The notes: generated from the sequence alone by a model not told the origin. A stretch of 64,000 nt of DNA from Mesotaenium endlicherianum (GCA_009602735.1 WELA01002734.1:1-64000), one strand, 5' to 3'; counted from the first letter of the stretch, positions 1 through 9,482 are shown. Made by a program: numbers and translations.

Positions 1-1
1 T

Positions 2-415
2 TATTTTAAGGAACTATGGAAAGTGAAAGCTGCCCTGGCTTATTATAACCGGGTAAAGGATATTATAGAACGGCAGGTACAGATGGTAAACGAATACAAG
101 GGTGCCTGGGCTTTGTTTAAACAAGACAAGAATTTTACTTCTGAAGAACTGGATTATATGTATAATATCTATTCCGGCATGATGGATGAAAGCCTGAAAA
201 GTATTGACCAGTTGTTTTTAGTAGTGAATGCTTTCGCTACACAAATGAGTGATGCCAAACGGTTGGAAATTATTAATACTGTTTCTGACAATCTGGAACA
301 GCAATATGTTGACTTGAAAGATTTCAATAATCAGAATAAGATATTGAGTATACAACGGGCAAGCGAGCAGGGTGAAATTGAATATGTGAAAAGGCTATAT
401 GGGATTCAGAGGTAA
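2..415 (+). CDS. TraI-like conjugal transfer protein (partial, 5' end outside window)
   Basis: The frame is open to the window edge: codons before the GTG at 23 read YFKELWK and align with the same part of the two paralogues at 1119 and 1757. The visible C-terminal half is helical and shares the pattern FTSEELDYMYNIYSGMMDES, then SDAKRLEIIN and a basic end near RRLYG or KRLYG. This small exported family lies just upstream of traJ in Bacteroidota conjugative elements and is sometimes labelled TerB-like. Its exact role in the secretion channel is not known to me. The GTG at 23 is not a real start. Confidence 0.75.
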   Translation, partial: YFKELWKVKAALAYYNRVKDIIERQVQMVNEYKGAWALFKQDKNFTSEELDYMYNIYSGMMDESLKSIDQLFLVVNAFATQMSDAKRLEIINTVSDNLEQQYVDLKDFNNQNKILSIQRASEQGEIEYVKRLYGIQR

Positions 416-465
416 TTTTTTACACAGTTTAGGTTGTGTGCAATTATTATTATTATTATTATGAG

Positions 466-899
466 CTACTTTAAGGTCATTAAAAGTTCAGTTTCTAATT
501 TACTTTCATCCTTTGTCCAGTGTCCATAAATTTCGATATACGGTAATTCAACCTCAAATCCTTTCATTGCAAGTTGCTTCGTCATCATCTGACCTGATTG
601 TTTTATAAGATTGTATGGGCCTATGTGAAACGAGCATATTTTGACAATTTAATTTTCTTTTCTTCAAGCAAACTATTAGTCGGCTGATTAACTTCTAACT
701 CGATACCTGCAAAAACTTTGTCGTCGTTTTCATAAACCCAAATATTTTTTCCTTTATGTTTCAATTCTTGCGATTTTACACAATCCCACATTTTTCCGCT
801 TAGCTTAAAAGCAGTACTTGCATAATCCTTATTAAAAGCAATGCCTCCAAAACCATGAAGTTGTAAAAATAAAGTGTCAGTTATAATTTCAATATCCAT
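466..899 (-). pseudogene. GyrI-like / AraC effector-binding domain protein, frameshifted
   Basis: An ATG-initiated frame (start 899) reads about 93 residues ending near 621. A second frame then continues with IGPYNLIKQSGQMMTKQLAM and ends ELLMTLK at a TAG (466-468). Joined, this gives the usual C-terminal shape of the small-molecule-binding domain of GyrI and AraC-type regulators: a GPY motif, an IEIYG strand and a terminal helix. The frames meet near 620-640, so the gene is probably dead unless this is a sequencing error. It lies on the opposite strand to the tra genes, so it is most likely an unrelated insertion. Confidence 0.6.
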
Positions 900-975
900 T
901 TCAGGCAATTAAAGGTGCAGAAAATACTTGTTTACCTCAACGCTTGGCGTAATAGTTTCTTCAAATATAACTTAA

Positions 976-1092
976 CCATCATTATTAATTTATCCAAATG
1001 TGTTGCCTGGAATTTTAGAAGTATACCTGGGTAGCACAACGGCTATTACCCCATTCAATGATTATCTGGAAAGCTTTTTGAGCATGTTTTAG
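976..1092 (+). other. C-terminal gene fragment between tra genes
   Basis: An open stretch with no usable start reads IYPNVLPGILEVYLG and ends LESFLSMF before a TAG at 1090-1092. The composition looks coding, but it is too short to assign. Together with the pseudogene on its left it suggests a decayed insertion or rearrangement in the tra operon. No other coding signal is seen in 909-1118. Confidence 0.25.
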
Positions 1093-1118
1093 TCTTTAAT
1101 TAATTCAAAAGTAGGTAT

Positions 1119-1760
1119 ATGAAAGTATTGCTTCTGTCAATAACACTTTATCTTGTTGCTCACTCATCAAATGCCCAAACCTTTGATGAATGGTTCAATC
1201 AAAAGGCAACCCAAAAGAAATACCTGCTGCAACAAATTGCGGCCTTGCAGGTTTATCTTGGTTATGCCAAAAAGGGATATAATATTGCAACTAGCGGTAT
1301 TAATACTATCCGCAACATAAAAAACGGGGACTTCAACCTGCACCGGGATTTCTTTAACCGGCTAAAAAATGTAAATCCTGCCATCCGTCGTTATGCTAAA
1401 GTGGCGGATATAATTGCTTACCAGGCAAAAATCATCAAACAAACAAAAGTCACCCTTCAGCAAATAAGGGCAACCAAACAGTTTACTGAAGCTGAACTGG
1501 ATTATTGCAAACAGGTATTTGATACCCTTTTGGATGAATGTATAAAAACGGTGGAGGAACTAATACTGGTTACAACATCAGGTGAATTGGAAATGAAGGA
1601 TGATGAAAGGCTGAAACGGATTGACGGGTTGTATGCAGATGTACAGGATAAATATTCCTTTGCCTGTTCCTTTAGTGAAGATATGGGCTTGCTGGCCGTT
1701 CAACGCTTGGGAGAGCAAATGGAAATCAATCGTTCTAAACTTATAAATGGAATAAAATGA
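1119..1760 (+). CDS. TraI-like conjugal transfer protein (second copy)
   Basis: 213 residues with an N-terminal signal peptide ending near SSNAQ, so it is exported. The rest is largely alpha-helical with the family landmarks: a KKGYNIA helix, GDFNLHRDFF, YAKVADIIAYQ, FTEAELDYC and DDERLKRID. It overlaps the next paralogue by four bases (ATGA), which indicates translational coupling. By position it corresponds to TraI of Bacteroides conjugative transposons. Its molecular role is unknown, and the paralogues suggest a hetero-oligomer or a tandem duplication. Confidence 0.75.
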   Translation: MKVLLLSITLYLVAHSSNAQTFDEWFNQKATQKKYLLQQIAALQVYLGYAKKGYNIATSGINTIRNIKNGDFNLHRDFFNRLKNVNPAIRRYAKVADIIAYQAKIIKQTKVTLQQIRATKQFTEAELDYCKQVFDTLLDECIKTVEELILVTTSGELEMKDDERLKRIDGLYADVQDKYSFACSFSEDMGLLAVQRLGEQMEINRSKLINGIK

Positions 1761-2383
1761 AAAAACTGTTTGTGGTTATGATTATGTGCGGCATGAGTTT
1801 TCAAATAAAAGCACAAAGCGAAGAAGTGCAGCAGCTGCTGTTGAATATTGAAAAGCTGGCGCAGTTTAAAAAGATTTTGCAAAACATGTATGATGGGTAT
1901 AAACTCCTGAATAAAGGATACACTGCAGTAAAGAACATATCGGAAGGTAATTTCAATATCCATAAAACTTTCTTAGATGCCTTAATGCAGGTGAGCCCTG
2001 CCGTAAAAAAGTATAAACGGGTTGCGGATATCATCAGTTATCAACTTCGGATAGCTAAAGAATATAAACTTGCCTTTAACCGCTTTAAAGAAGAAAAGCA
2101 GTTTACTACAGAAGAAATTGATTATCTCGGCAAAGTGTACAGCAACCTGTTTGCTGAGAGTTTAAAAAGCCTTGATGAACTTTCGATGGTCATTACATCT
2201 GGAAAGTTGCGTATGAGTGATGATGAACGGCTGCAGGCTATTGATAAGATTTACATGGTCGTTGAAGACCAGTATTCCTTCCTGAAAGATTTTACCAACA
2301 ATACAAATATGCTTTCCTTTCAACGTAAATCTGAACAGGCGCAGATTGAGATGTCCAGAAGACTGTATGGATTGAGTAGATAA
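1757..2383 (+). CDS. TraI-like conjugal transfer protein (third copy)
   Basis: 208 residues with a signal peptide ending at QIKAQ. It is the third member of the tandem family and shares GNFNIHKTF, YKRVADIISYQ, FTTEEIDYLG and MSDDERLQAIDKIY with its neighbours. The start ATG overlaps the previous stop. It is followed after 30 bases by traJ, the usual order in Bacteroidota elements. The protein is probably periplasmic or envelope-associated. No catalytic motif is visible. Confidence 0.78.
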   Translation: MKKLFVVMIMCGMSFQIKAQSEEVQQLLLNIEKLAQFKKILQNMYDGYKLLNKGYTAVKNISEGNFNIHKTFLDALMQVSPAVKKYKRVADIISYQLRIAKEYKLAFNRFKEEKQFTTEEIDYLGKVYSNLFAESLKSLDELSMVITSGKLRMSDDERLQAIDKIYMVVEDQYSFLKDFTNNTNMLSFQRKSEQAQIEMSRRLYGLSR

Positions 2384-2413
2384 AATAGTTTTTCCACTTT
2401 TAAAGTTGTGAGT

Positions 2414-3607
2414 ATGAAAATGTGTGTAAGGGTTATCTGTATAGCAATTGTTGTGTTACTAATTCCGCATTTAGCAGAAGCCCAGGGAATGGCAAACAGA
2501 ATACGCAGCCTGCATGAAGTATTAGAAAAGCTGTATGATGATATGATGCCGCTCTGTAGCCGTTTAATTGGTGTGGGACGTGGTATTGCCGGCTTTGCTG
2601 CCACCTGGTATATTGCTGCAAGGGTTTGGGGGCATATATCAAGGGCAGAACCGGTGGATTTTTATCCGTTGTTCCGGCCATTCGTTTTGGGGTTTGCTGT
2701 ATTAATATTTCCGTCTGTTATTGCTATGATAAATGGAGTAATGAAGCCTACAGTTACTTCTACGGCAGCAATGGTAACAGATTCAGATAAAGCTGTCGCA
2801 CAATTGCTGAAAATGAAAGAGGAAGCTATCAAGAAAACCGCTTACTGGCAAATGTATGTTGGCCCCAATGGGTCAGGTGACCGGGATAAATGGTATAAAT
2901 ACCACTATGCTGATAAGAGAGAAGGCTGGCTTAAGAGCATTGGCAACGACATCAAATTTGCCTTTGCGAAATTCTCCTACAATTTCCGAAACTCAATTAA
3001 GCAATGGATGGCCGAAGTACTAAAAGTTCTCTTTGAGGCCGCAGCTCTTTGTATCAATACAATCCGGACGTTTTATTTAATTGTGCTGGCAATTCTTGGT
3101 CCATTGGTCTTTGGCATTGCTGTGTTCGATGGCTTTCAGCATACACTCACTGTTTGGATAGCCCGTTACCTCAACATCTTTTTGTGGTTACCCGTCGCCA
3201 ATATCTTTGGCGGTATTATGGGAAAGATTCAGGAAAACATGTTGAAGGAAGATTTGCAGCAGATAGCAACAAACGGTGATACTTTTTTTAGTACAACCGA
3301 CACGGCATATCTGATATTCATGATTATCGGCATCATTGGTTATTTCACTGTTCCATCGGTAGCTAATTATATTATTCATGCCGGTGGCGGCAATACACTC
3401 CTGTATAAAGTAACCAACATGATGAGCACTTCTACCCGTACTGTAGCTGCAGGCGGCGCCTCTATGACAAGGGATGCACTTGGCGGCGGCTATAATAAAA
3501 TTGCCAATAGCATGGCAGATGCCGGAGTGTCTGACGGGTATTTTAAAGGTGGAAATAATAATGGAGGAAGCGGATATATGAAAGATAGATTGAGTGGGAA
3601 AACATAG
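2414..3607 (+). CDS. traJ: Conjugative transposon protein TraJ
   Basis: About 397 residues. The N-terminal hydrophobic leader is followed by several membrane segments (roughly residues 45-70, 85-105, 200-230, 240-265, 290-325), a polar loop around residues 120-190 and a Gly/Asn-rich C-terminal tail. This is the layout of the Bacteroides TraJ family, the polytopic inner-membrane channel component comparable to VirB6/TrbL. ATG 2414 is preferred over the GTG at 2408 because it gives a cleaner leader. The gene lies between the TraI-like genes and traK, as expected. Confidence 0.9.
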   Translation: MKMCVRVICIAIVVLLIPHLAEAQGMANRIRSLHEVLEKLYDDMMPLCSRLIGVGRGIAGFAATWYIAARVWGHISRAEPVDFYPLFRPFVLGFAVLIFPSVIAMINGVMKPTVTSTAAMVTDSDKAVAQLLKMKEEAIKKTAYWQMYVGPNGSGDRDKWYKYHYADKREGWLKSIGNDIKFAFAKFSYNFRNSIKQWMAEVLKVLFEAAALCINTIRTFYLIVLAILGPLVFGIAVFDGFQHTLTVWIARYLNIFLWLPVANIFGGIMGKIQENMLKEDLQQIATNGDTFFSTTDTAYLIFMIIGIIGYFTVPSVANYIIHAGGGNTLLYKVTNMMSTSTRTVAAGGASMTRDALGGGYNKIANSMADAGVSDGYFKGGNNNGGSGYMKDRLSGKT

Positions 3608-3694
3608 ATAGTCCTACCGTCACTACCTATCAAAAAGTTGTATTGGAATCTAATTTGTATTGTTTACTTCAGGTGCGTTGGAAAAATGTGAGTG

Positions 3695-4312
3695 ATGTTT
3701 CAAAAAACAAAAAATATAGACACTGCTTTTAGGTACATCCGGCTATTCAGCGTGGCGTTCTTAGCCGCCTGTGTTATTATATCCCTTTTTATTGCTTACA
3801 AAAGCTATCAGCTTACTTCCCAATCTCAAAACAAAGTTTTTATATTGGCAAATGGCAAAGCATTGGAAGCCTATGCAGCAGACAGGAAAGATAATATCCC
3901 CGTTGAGGCAAGAGACCATGTAAAAATGTTTCATCATTATTTTTTCACTCTCGACCCGGATGATAAGGTAATTCAGTCCAATATTACAAAAGCATTATAC
4001 CTGGCAGATAACTCTGCAAAACAGCAGTACGACAACCTGAAAGAGAATGGCTACTATTCCAATCTTATTTCAGGCAACATTAGCCAGGAAATTGCAGTTG
4101 ATAGTATCATCATTAATACAGATGTGTATCCCTTCTATTTCAGGTATAAAGGGGAACAGAAAATTATTCGTCCTACCACAATTGTAACCAGGAACCTGAT
4201 TACCGAAGGTTATTTAAGAAACGTATCCCGTAGTGATAATAATTCACATGGTTTTTTAATTGAGAAATGGCGAACGCTGGAGAATACTGACATCAACATT
4301 CAAAACCGGTAA
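3695..4312 (+). CDS. traK: Conjugative transposon protein TraK
   Basis: About 205 residues: a short cytoplasmic N-terminus, one membrane helix (residues 15-40) and a periplasmic domain containing ARDHVKMFHHYFFTLDPDD, the signature segment of Bacteroides TraK. The topology matches VirB8-type assembly factors of type IV secretion systems. ATG 3695 is chosen over the overlapping GTG at 3692. The next gene begins one base after the stop. Confidence 0.92.
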   Translation: MFQKTKNIDTAFRYIRLFSVAFLAACVIISLFIAYKSYQLTSQSQNKVFILANGKALEAYAADRKDNIPVEARDHVKMFHHYFFTLDPDDKVIQSNITKALYLADNSAKQQYDNLKENGYYSNLISGNISQEIAVDSIIINTDVYPFYFRYKGEQKIIRPTTIVTRNLITEGYLRNVSRSDNNSHGFLIEKWRTLENTDINIQNR

Positions 4313-4313
4313 T

Positions 4314-4811
4314 ATGTGGCTGTACAAAAGAAAGCAAAAAGATAAAGAGACCGGAAACAAAATAACTGTTTCTGATAAGGTGGCTGGAAAGATTGCAGGA
4401 TTTGGTATCAAGCTACAACAACTATTTGCCGAAAAGATGAACAGGGTTTTTATGAAAACAGATTTTAAACGACTAAAACTAATACTTATACTTTTCTGCA
4501 TTTCCGCAGGAGGTTACAGTATCTACCTGGTTGCAAACAGCATCATTAGTCCCGACAACAGCCAAAAGGATTTTGAAATACAGCAGATGGATGTACCAAA
4601 ACACTTTAACAAAACCGGTGATGAAGAACTGGCGCCAGAAGCCTATGTGGATGAAGAAACCTGGCTGCAAATAAAACAGTTCAGAAACTATATGGACAGC
4701 CTGAAGCAAAAAGCAAGGAATGAATACGACAGCATCCTGCAGGCCCGGCCTGGTTTGATGGACAGTGTGCAGATGCTGGAGCAAATTTATTTATCACAAA
4801 AACAAAAATGA
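4314..4811 (+). CDS. Conjugation protein in the TraL position
   Basis: 165 residues from ATG 4314, which directly follows the traK stop; the longer frame to 4260 would overlap traK. It has a charged N-terminus, one membrane helix (LILILFCISAGGYSIYL) and a soluble C-terminal half rich in charged residues, ending in a coiled-coil-like segment. It lies between traK and traM, where TraL is found in Bacteroides elements, but I see no clear sequence hallmark. It overlaps traM by four bases. Confidence 0.7.
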   Translation: MWLYKRKQKDKETGNKITVSDKVAGKIAGFGIKLQQLFAEKMNRVFMKTDFKRLKLILILFCISAGGYSIYLVANSIISPDNSQKDFEIQQMDVPKHFNKTGDEELAPEAYVDEETWLQIKQFRNYMDSLKQKARNEYDSILQARPGLMDSVQMLEQIYLSQKQK

Positions 4812-6094
4812 AGTGTATGAGTACTGTGCAGAGGTCGCAGGCCTTCCTGCGTAAACGGAAAATGATGCTGGTGTTGCCTTTATTGGTAATACCATTTCTT
4901 ACAATGGCATTTTGGGCATTGGGTGGTGGTCAGGGAAAGGAACAGGCCACTATAGTAAAGCAGCAAGGTTTAAACTTAAATCTCCCTGATGCTAAAATGA
5001 AAGATGAGAACTTAACAGACAAACTAAGCTTTTATGATAAGGCTGACAAAGACTCGGCCAAACTGGAAGAATGGATGAGGACAGATCCGTATTACAAACA
5101 ACATGAAGACACATCGCTATTGCCGGTAAACGAATTAGAAGTACTCACCCAAAACTCAGCCTCTAAATACAACCAGCGGTTAAATTCTTCACCGTATGAA
5201 ACATCTTCAAATAATCCCGAACAAAAATTAATGCAAAAATTAGCATTGCTGCAAAAGGAAATCAACAAACAACCGGAAGTATCAGTCAATGAAAACACAA
5301 ATGCAACCAGTTTCAAACAAGAGGAAGAATTTTCCGGCGAAGTGAATAGGTTAGAAAACATGTTGCTCACAATGAATAAAACAAATAGCGGTGACCCGGA
5401 GATGGACCAACTCAATGGAACATTGGAAAAAATACTGGATATCCAGCATCCGCAAAGGATAAGGGAAAAACTAAAGGAGAAATCATTACAACATAAGCAG
5501 GTGGTTTACGCTATAACTACAATGCCTGCATTGGCAAGTGTTTCGTTGATGGACACAAGCAAAATCACAACAAGTAGAGCAAACAAATTCTATAGCATGG
5601 ACTATGATAAATCAATGGCTGAGGAAGGACGGGCAATTGAAGCAATTGTACATAGTAATCAAGTGTTGGTAAATGGCGCAGTTATTCAGCTAAGGCTTTC
5701 AACAGACATTTTCATCAATGGTATTTTAATTCCCAAAGGAAATCCTATAAATGGTACTGCGTCACTGAATAATGAGAGGCTTGAAGTAGGAATAAGCTCT
5801 ATTCGTTATAAAAACATTTTATTCCCTGTAAAATTGGAATTATATGATATGGACGGTTTACCAGGTATCTATATTCCAGGTTCCATTAGCCGGGATGTGG
5901 CAAAGAACTCTGCCGATAATAGTCTGCAACTGATGGAACTTACCACTCTTGACCCCTCTTTAAAGGCACAGGCCGCCGCTGCCGGTATCAACACGGTAAA
6001 AAGTTTAATGAGCCGGAAAGTAAAACAGGTAAAAGTTATGGTTAAAGAAGGTTACAAAGTTTTACTGAAGGACAAGAATACCGAATCTGATTAA
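4808..6094 (+). CDS. traM: Conjugative transposon protein TraM
   Basis: 428 residues: a short N-terminus, one membrane helix (LVLPLLVIPFLTMAFWALGG), a long polar linker of about 180 residues, and a C-terminal beta-rich domain with VLVNGAVIQLRLSTDIFING and IPKGNPINGTAS. This is the VirB10/TrbI-like barrel typical of Bacteroides TraM. It is translationally coupled to the previous gene by ATGA. It should span the periplasm and contact TraN. Confidence 0.92.
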   Translation: MKCMSTVQRSQAFLRKRKMMLVLPLLVIPFLTMAFWALGGGQGKEQATIVKQQGLNLNLPDAKMKDENLTDKLSFYDKADKDSAKLEEWMRTDPYYKQHEDTSLLPVNELEVLTQNSASKYNQRLNSSPYETSSNNPEQKLMQKLALLQKEINKQPEVSVNENTNATSFKQEEEFSGEVNRLENMLLTMNKTNSGDPEMDQLNGTLEKILDIQHPQRIREKLKEKSLQHKQVVYAITTMPALASVSLMDTSKITTSRANKFYSMDYDKSMAEEGRAIEAIVHSNQVLVNGAVIQLRLSTDIFINGILIPKGNPINGTASLNNERLEVGISSIRYKNILFPVKLELYDMDGLPGIYIPGSISRDVAKNSADNSLQLMELTTLDPSLKAQAAAAGINTVKSLMSRKVKQVKVMVKEGYKVLLKDKNTESD

Positions 6095-6116
6095 TAACCA
6101 AATAAATTTAAAAAAG

Positions 6117-6881
6117 ATGAAACGATTAGGGTGTATGATTTGTGCAGTGTGGGTATTCGTTTCTGCTGAGGCACAAACAAAACTAAGTATCACAACAGAT
6201 AAAACCACAAGCCTTGTATTTCCGTTTGCTATTAAACATGTTGACAGGGGCACTTCCTCAGTTTTGGCTCAGCAGGTAAAAGAGGCACCGGAAATTCTAT
6301 TAGTAAAAGCAGCCGAAAAAGATTTTACAGAAACAAACCTGAGTGTTGTTACAGATGACGGCAGCGTATATGCCTTTACGGTCACCTACGATTACAAGCC
6401 TTCGGTGTGGGTGCTTTATCTGCCTGTAAACAGAACTGCCACCATCAGCTCTTATGCAAACATGATTATGGATAATGGACGAACCGTAAAAAAAATAAAG
6501 GACAAAAAGTATAACATGAAGGCAGGTGTGAAAGGTATATACATCAAGGACAATACAATTTACTTTCAGGTATATATCAACAATGGTGGAACTGTTGATT
6601 ATGATGTGGACCTTCTTCGCTTTTTTATTAAGGACAAGAAAAGAAGTAAAAGAACTGCCGTGCAGGAATCAGAACAAAAACCACTCCACATAACTGGTAA
6701 TTATAGTAAAGTGAAAGGGGGCAACAGCACAGTATTTGTGGCGGCACTTGAAAAGTTTACTGTTCCTGATAAAAAGTATCTGGCAGTACAGATTACAGAG
6801 AAGAATGGCGGCAGGCACTTTTTATTTAAGATTCGTAATAAGGATATAATGAAAGCCAGGGTATTGCCGGCCTTAAAATGA
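6117..6881 (+). CDS. traN: Conjugative transposon protein TraN (DUF4138)
   Basis: 254 residues with a signal peptide ending at SAEAQ. The mature N-terminus has LSITTDKTTSLVFPFAIKHVDRGT, the family opening, followed by beta-rich repeats with VYAFTVTYDYKP and IYIKDNTIYFQV. TraN is the VirB9-like outer-membrane complex component of Bacteroides elements. It ends four bases before the next gene. Confidence 0.92.
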   Translation: MKRLGCMICAVWVFVSAEAQTKLSITTDKTTSLVFPFAIKHVDRGTSSVLAQQVKEAPEILLVKAAEKDFTETNLSVVTDDGSVYAFTVTYDYKPSVWVLYLPVNRTATISSYANMIMDNGRTVKKIKDKKYNMKAGVKGIYIKDNTIYFQVYINNGGTVDYDVDLLRFFIKDKKRSKRTAVQESEQKPLHITGNYSKVKGGNSTVFVAALEKFTVPDKKYLAVQITEKNGGRHFLFKIRNKDIMKARVLPALK

Positions 6882-6885
6882 CACA

Positions 6886-8685
6886 ATGTCACAGCAGAAC
6901 CTTAAAACCTTGAAGGAGCAGTTAGACAGGCTTGGCTTTCCAAGCACTGTTAATCAGGTAGAAGAGTATATTAAAGCAGGTAATGAAAAATTTAAAGCAT
7001 ACATGTTTATAAAGAGTAGAAATGACCACTTGATGTACACACTCGATTTTGAAAAGAGTAATAACGAATGGAGATTTAATGGTTATAACCTGGTTAAAAC
7101 ATCTATTGCGTTACAGAAAGCGATGGTAGCGGGGATTGACACTGAAGAATTAGAAAGAAGATTTGCAAGAGCTGATAGCATATACAACAACTATTACTCT
7201 GGGATAATTAGTAAAAATGATGCATCATTTCTGCAAAAACTGGAAGCTGACCTAATGAAAGTTTTTACTGCCAGTACCAAAGGGATGGATTTAGCATCTC
7301 TACTGATGATTAAGCATTGGCCCGAAAGTATGTACACTAAGTACTTAAAGGCAGGGAACAAGTTAAAAGCAAAATACGAATCATCACTTAAAGTTACTGA
7401 GGCAAGCGGGGGCTTGCTACATGCAAAAGAAGCATATAAAAGGCTTAAAGAAACTAAACGAATGAATAGAGAACATCCCATAGCTGATGAGGTACTTGAC
7501 CTGGTGAATATTGCTCTGTCAAAAGGCGAGCATTATTTGGCGTACAATAACAGTCTTTATTTTATTGACAAAGAGGATATTCATTTTTTCAATACAAAAG
7601 AAGAAGCAACTGAGTTTTCAATAAATAATATCAGTGACCGGGACAACTTTGCGGTTCTGCATTTTAAATCAATCAAGGATATTCTTGAACATATTCCATA
7701 CGCTGAGAGTATAAGTCGCCATTTGAATCCCGATGCAAATGGTTTATATAATAAAGAAGGCAATGCCTTTACCGATGCATTGATTGACCATTTTGAATCA
7801 CAACAACAATCATTATTCGATAAACAATTAAAAACAAATTTTATGAACAATGAAAATCTTCAGTATTTGACGGATAACATCAAATACATGGGCTTTGGTG
7901 AAACACTTAAAGCCGATTTGGAAAAGAACATGAGTGAAGGCAAGGGTGAATTTCAACTGCACTTTAAAGCAGAAATCAATAAGAAGCCTTTCGAAGCCAC
8001 ACTCAATTTCCGTAAATCGGATTCTACGGACATGTACTTCTTCAACAATTACTATGCTTCATTAGAAAAAAGTAATGGTGAAAAGAATGAGCAAACTTTC
8101 TACCTCAACAAGGGCAAGGGAGTAACGGCAAAAGAAGCCTACAACCTGCTGGATGGCCGTGCCGTTCATAAAGACCTTACCACTAAAGAAGGCCAGCCGT
8201 ACAAAGCATGGATTCAGCTTGACTTTGAAAACAAGGACAAGAATAACAATTTTGAGGTAAGACAATTCCATGAAAATTATGGCTATGATTTGAAAGCGGC
8301 AGTTGAAAAATTTGCAGTGGCGGAATTAAACGACCCGGATAAAGCAAAGGCGCTGATGCAATCACTGGAAAAAGGGAATGTGCAATCTGTAACCATTGAA
8401 AAAGACGGCAGCAGCCACAAAATGTTTATGGAAGCCGACCCACAGTATAAGAAAGTAACGCTGTACGATTCAAATATGAAAATGGTGGCTAAAGAATCGT
8501 TGGAGCAATACAAATCCGGAATAGATAAAGGCAGCAAGGAAGTAAAGGAAGGTCAGGAGAATGATAAAAAAAAAGATTTGAAGCCAGCAACTAAAACTGA
8601 AAAGGAAAAGCAGGAAAAAAAGAACGGACAAAGCCTGCTGCCTAAAAAGAGAGAAAGTAAAGGCAAAGGTTTAGGGGTGTCGTAG
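6886..8685 (+). CDS. ICE accessory protein with repeated LGF domains
   Basis: 599 soluble residues with no signal peptide. Two related units are visible. Unit one begins near residue 5 (LKEQLDRLGFP, then YTLDFEKSNNEWRFNGYNLV). Unit two begins near residue 320 (DNIKYMGFGETLK, then ATLNFRKSDSTDMYFFNNYY) and continues with a block GVTAKEAYNLLDGR. The C-terminus is a Lys/Glu-rich tail ending SLLPKKRESKGKG, a tail shared with the next gene. Proteins of this kind sit in many Bacteroidota mobile elements. I do not know a function; nucleic-acid or relaxosome-related roles are only guesses. Confidence 0.8.
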   Translation: MSQQNLKTLKEQLDRLGFPSTVNQVEEYIKAGNEKFKAYMFIKSRNDHLMYTLDFEKSNNEWRFNGYNLVKTSIALQKAMVAGIDTEELERRFARADSIYNNYYSGIISKNDASFLQKLEADLMKVFTASTKGMDLASLLMIKHWPESMYTKYLKAGNKLKAKYESSLKVTEASGGLLHAKEAYKRLKETKRMNREHPIADEVLDLVNIALSKGEHYLAYNNSLYFIDKEDIHFFNTKEEATEFSINNISDRDNFAVLHFKSIKDILEHIPYAESISRHLNPDANGLYNKEGNAFTDALIDHFESQQQSLFDKQLKTNFMNNENLQYLTDNIKYMGFGETLKADLEKNMSEGKGEFQLHFKAEINKKPFEATLNFRKSDSTDMYFFNNYYASLEKSNGEKNEQTFYLNKGKGVTAKEAYNLLDGRAVHKDLTTKEGQPYKAWIQLDFENKDKNNNFEVRQFHENYGYDLKAAVEKFAVAELNDPDKAKALMQSLEKGNVQSVTIEKDGSSHKMFMEADPQYKKVTLYDSNMKMVAKESLEQYKSGIDKGSKEVKEGQENDKKKDLKPATKTEKEKQEKKNGQSLLPKKRESKGKGLGVS

Positions 8686-8726
8686 TGCATCCCTAAACCA
8701 TTTTGGTAATCACCAAATGTTGAACA

Positions 8727-9482
8727 ATGGATATTCAAAATATATCGGCACTTGTTAATCAGTTACAGGCACTCGGTTTTCAGGATACAGGCAGCTTGTT
8801 ACTAAAACGTATCTGTTTTAAGCCAGATAATTTTTATTTGCTTCAAAGAGTAAATAAGAATAAAGAAGTACTGCTGTTCAGTTTATATTTTGAACGACGG
8901 CAAAAAACCGACCACTATACACTGCAATACTATGATGTAACGCTGCAAAAAGAGAGCGGTGCTTCGGCTTCGCCTGTAGATGGAATCAATCCTGTGGATT
9001 TAGAAAAACAGATGGCAGCTGTTGATTGGAAAAGAGCCTTTAGCCTGGATGAAAAGAAACACTGGAACCCTGATGATAAAGCAACATGGGAAACCGAATT
9101 GAAAATTTCAAGTATCATTGAAAATCTTTCCGTTCTTGAAAAATCAGAACAGGGAAAAGCCATTGCTTCATCTTTGAAACAAAAGTTCTGGACAGGTACA
9201 TTGCACCATGAAATAGTTGGCTCAATCACTTCCGTTAAAAATAAAGCAGACGTTAACCAGCGGTTCTACATTGCTGAAGATGGCGGCGGCATAACAACAG
9301 ATGAAGCTTACCGCTTTTTGCAAAACAAATGGATGGAAAAGCAGTTGCAGTTTAAAAGAAAGCAAGCTGATAATGAAGTTGACTCAACTGATGAAGAACC
9401 CAATGGTACATCAAGTAGTGGATTACTGAAGAAAAAACGAATTGCAGGCAGAGGCAAACGAAACAGAGTTAGTCAGGATTAA
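8727..9482 (+). CDS. ICE accessory protein, shorter relative of the preceding gene
   Basis: 251 soluble residues with one copy of the domain seen in the preceding protein: LVNQLQALGFQDT, LFSLYFERRQKTDHYTLQYY, a block with FYIAEDGGGITTDEAYRFLQ, and a basic tail GLLKKKRIAGRGKRN. The order domain, EAY helix, basic tail suggests duplication from a common ancestor. It is six bases upstream of the next gene, so co-transcribed. Function unknown. Confidence 0.78.
   Translation: MDIQNISALVNQLQALGFQDTGSLLLKRICFKPDNFYLLQRVNKNKEVLLFSLYFERRQKTDHYTLQYYDVTLQKESGASASPVDGINPVDLEKQMAAVDWKRAFSLDEKKHWNPDDKATWETELKISSIIENLSVLEKSEQGKAIASSLKQKFWTGTLHHEIVGSITSVKNKADVNQRFYIAEDGGGITTDEAYRFLQNKWMEKQLQFKRKQADNEVDSTDEEPNGTSSSGLLKKKRIAGRGKRNRVSQD

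Noticed and set aside
441-462. ATT/TTA-type short tandem repeat
   Set aside because: About seven units in an AT-rich decayed stretch with no associated feature; not more than chance slippage.
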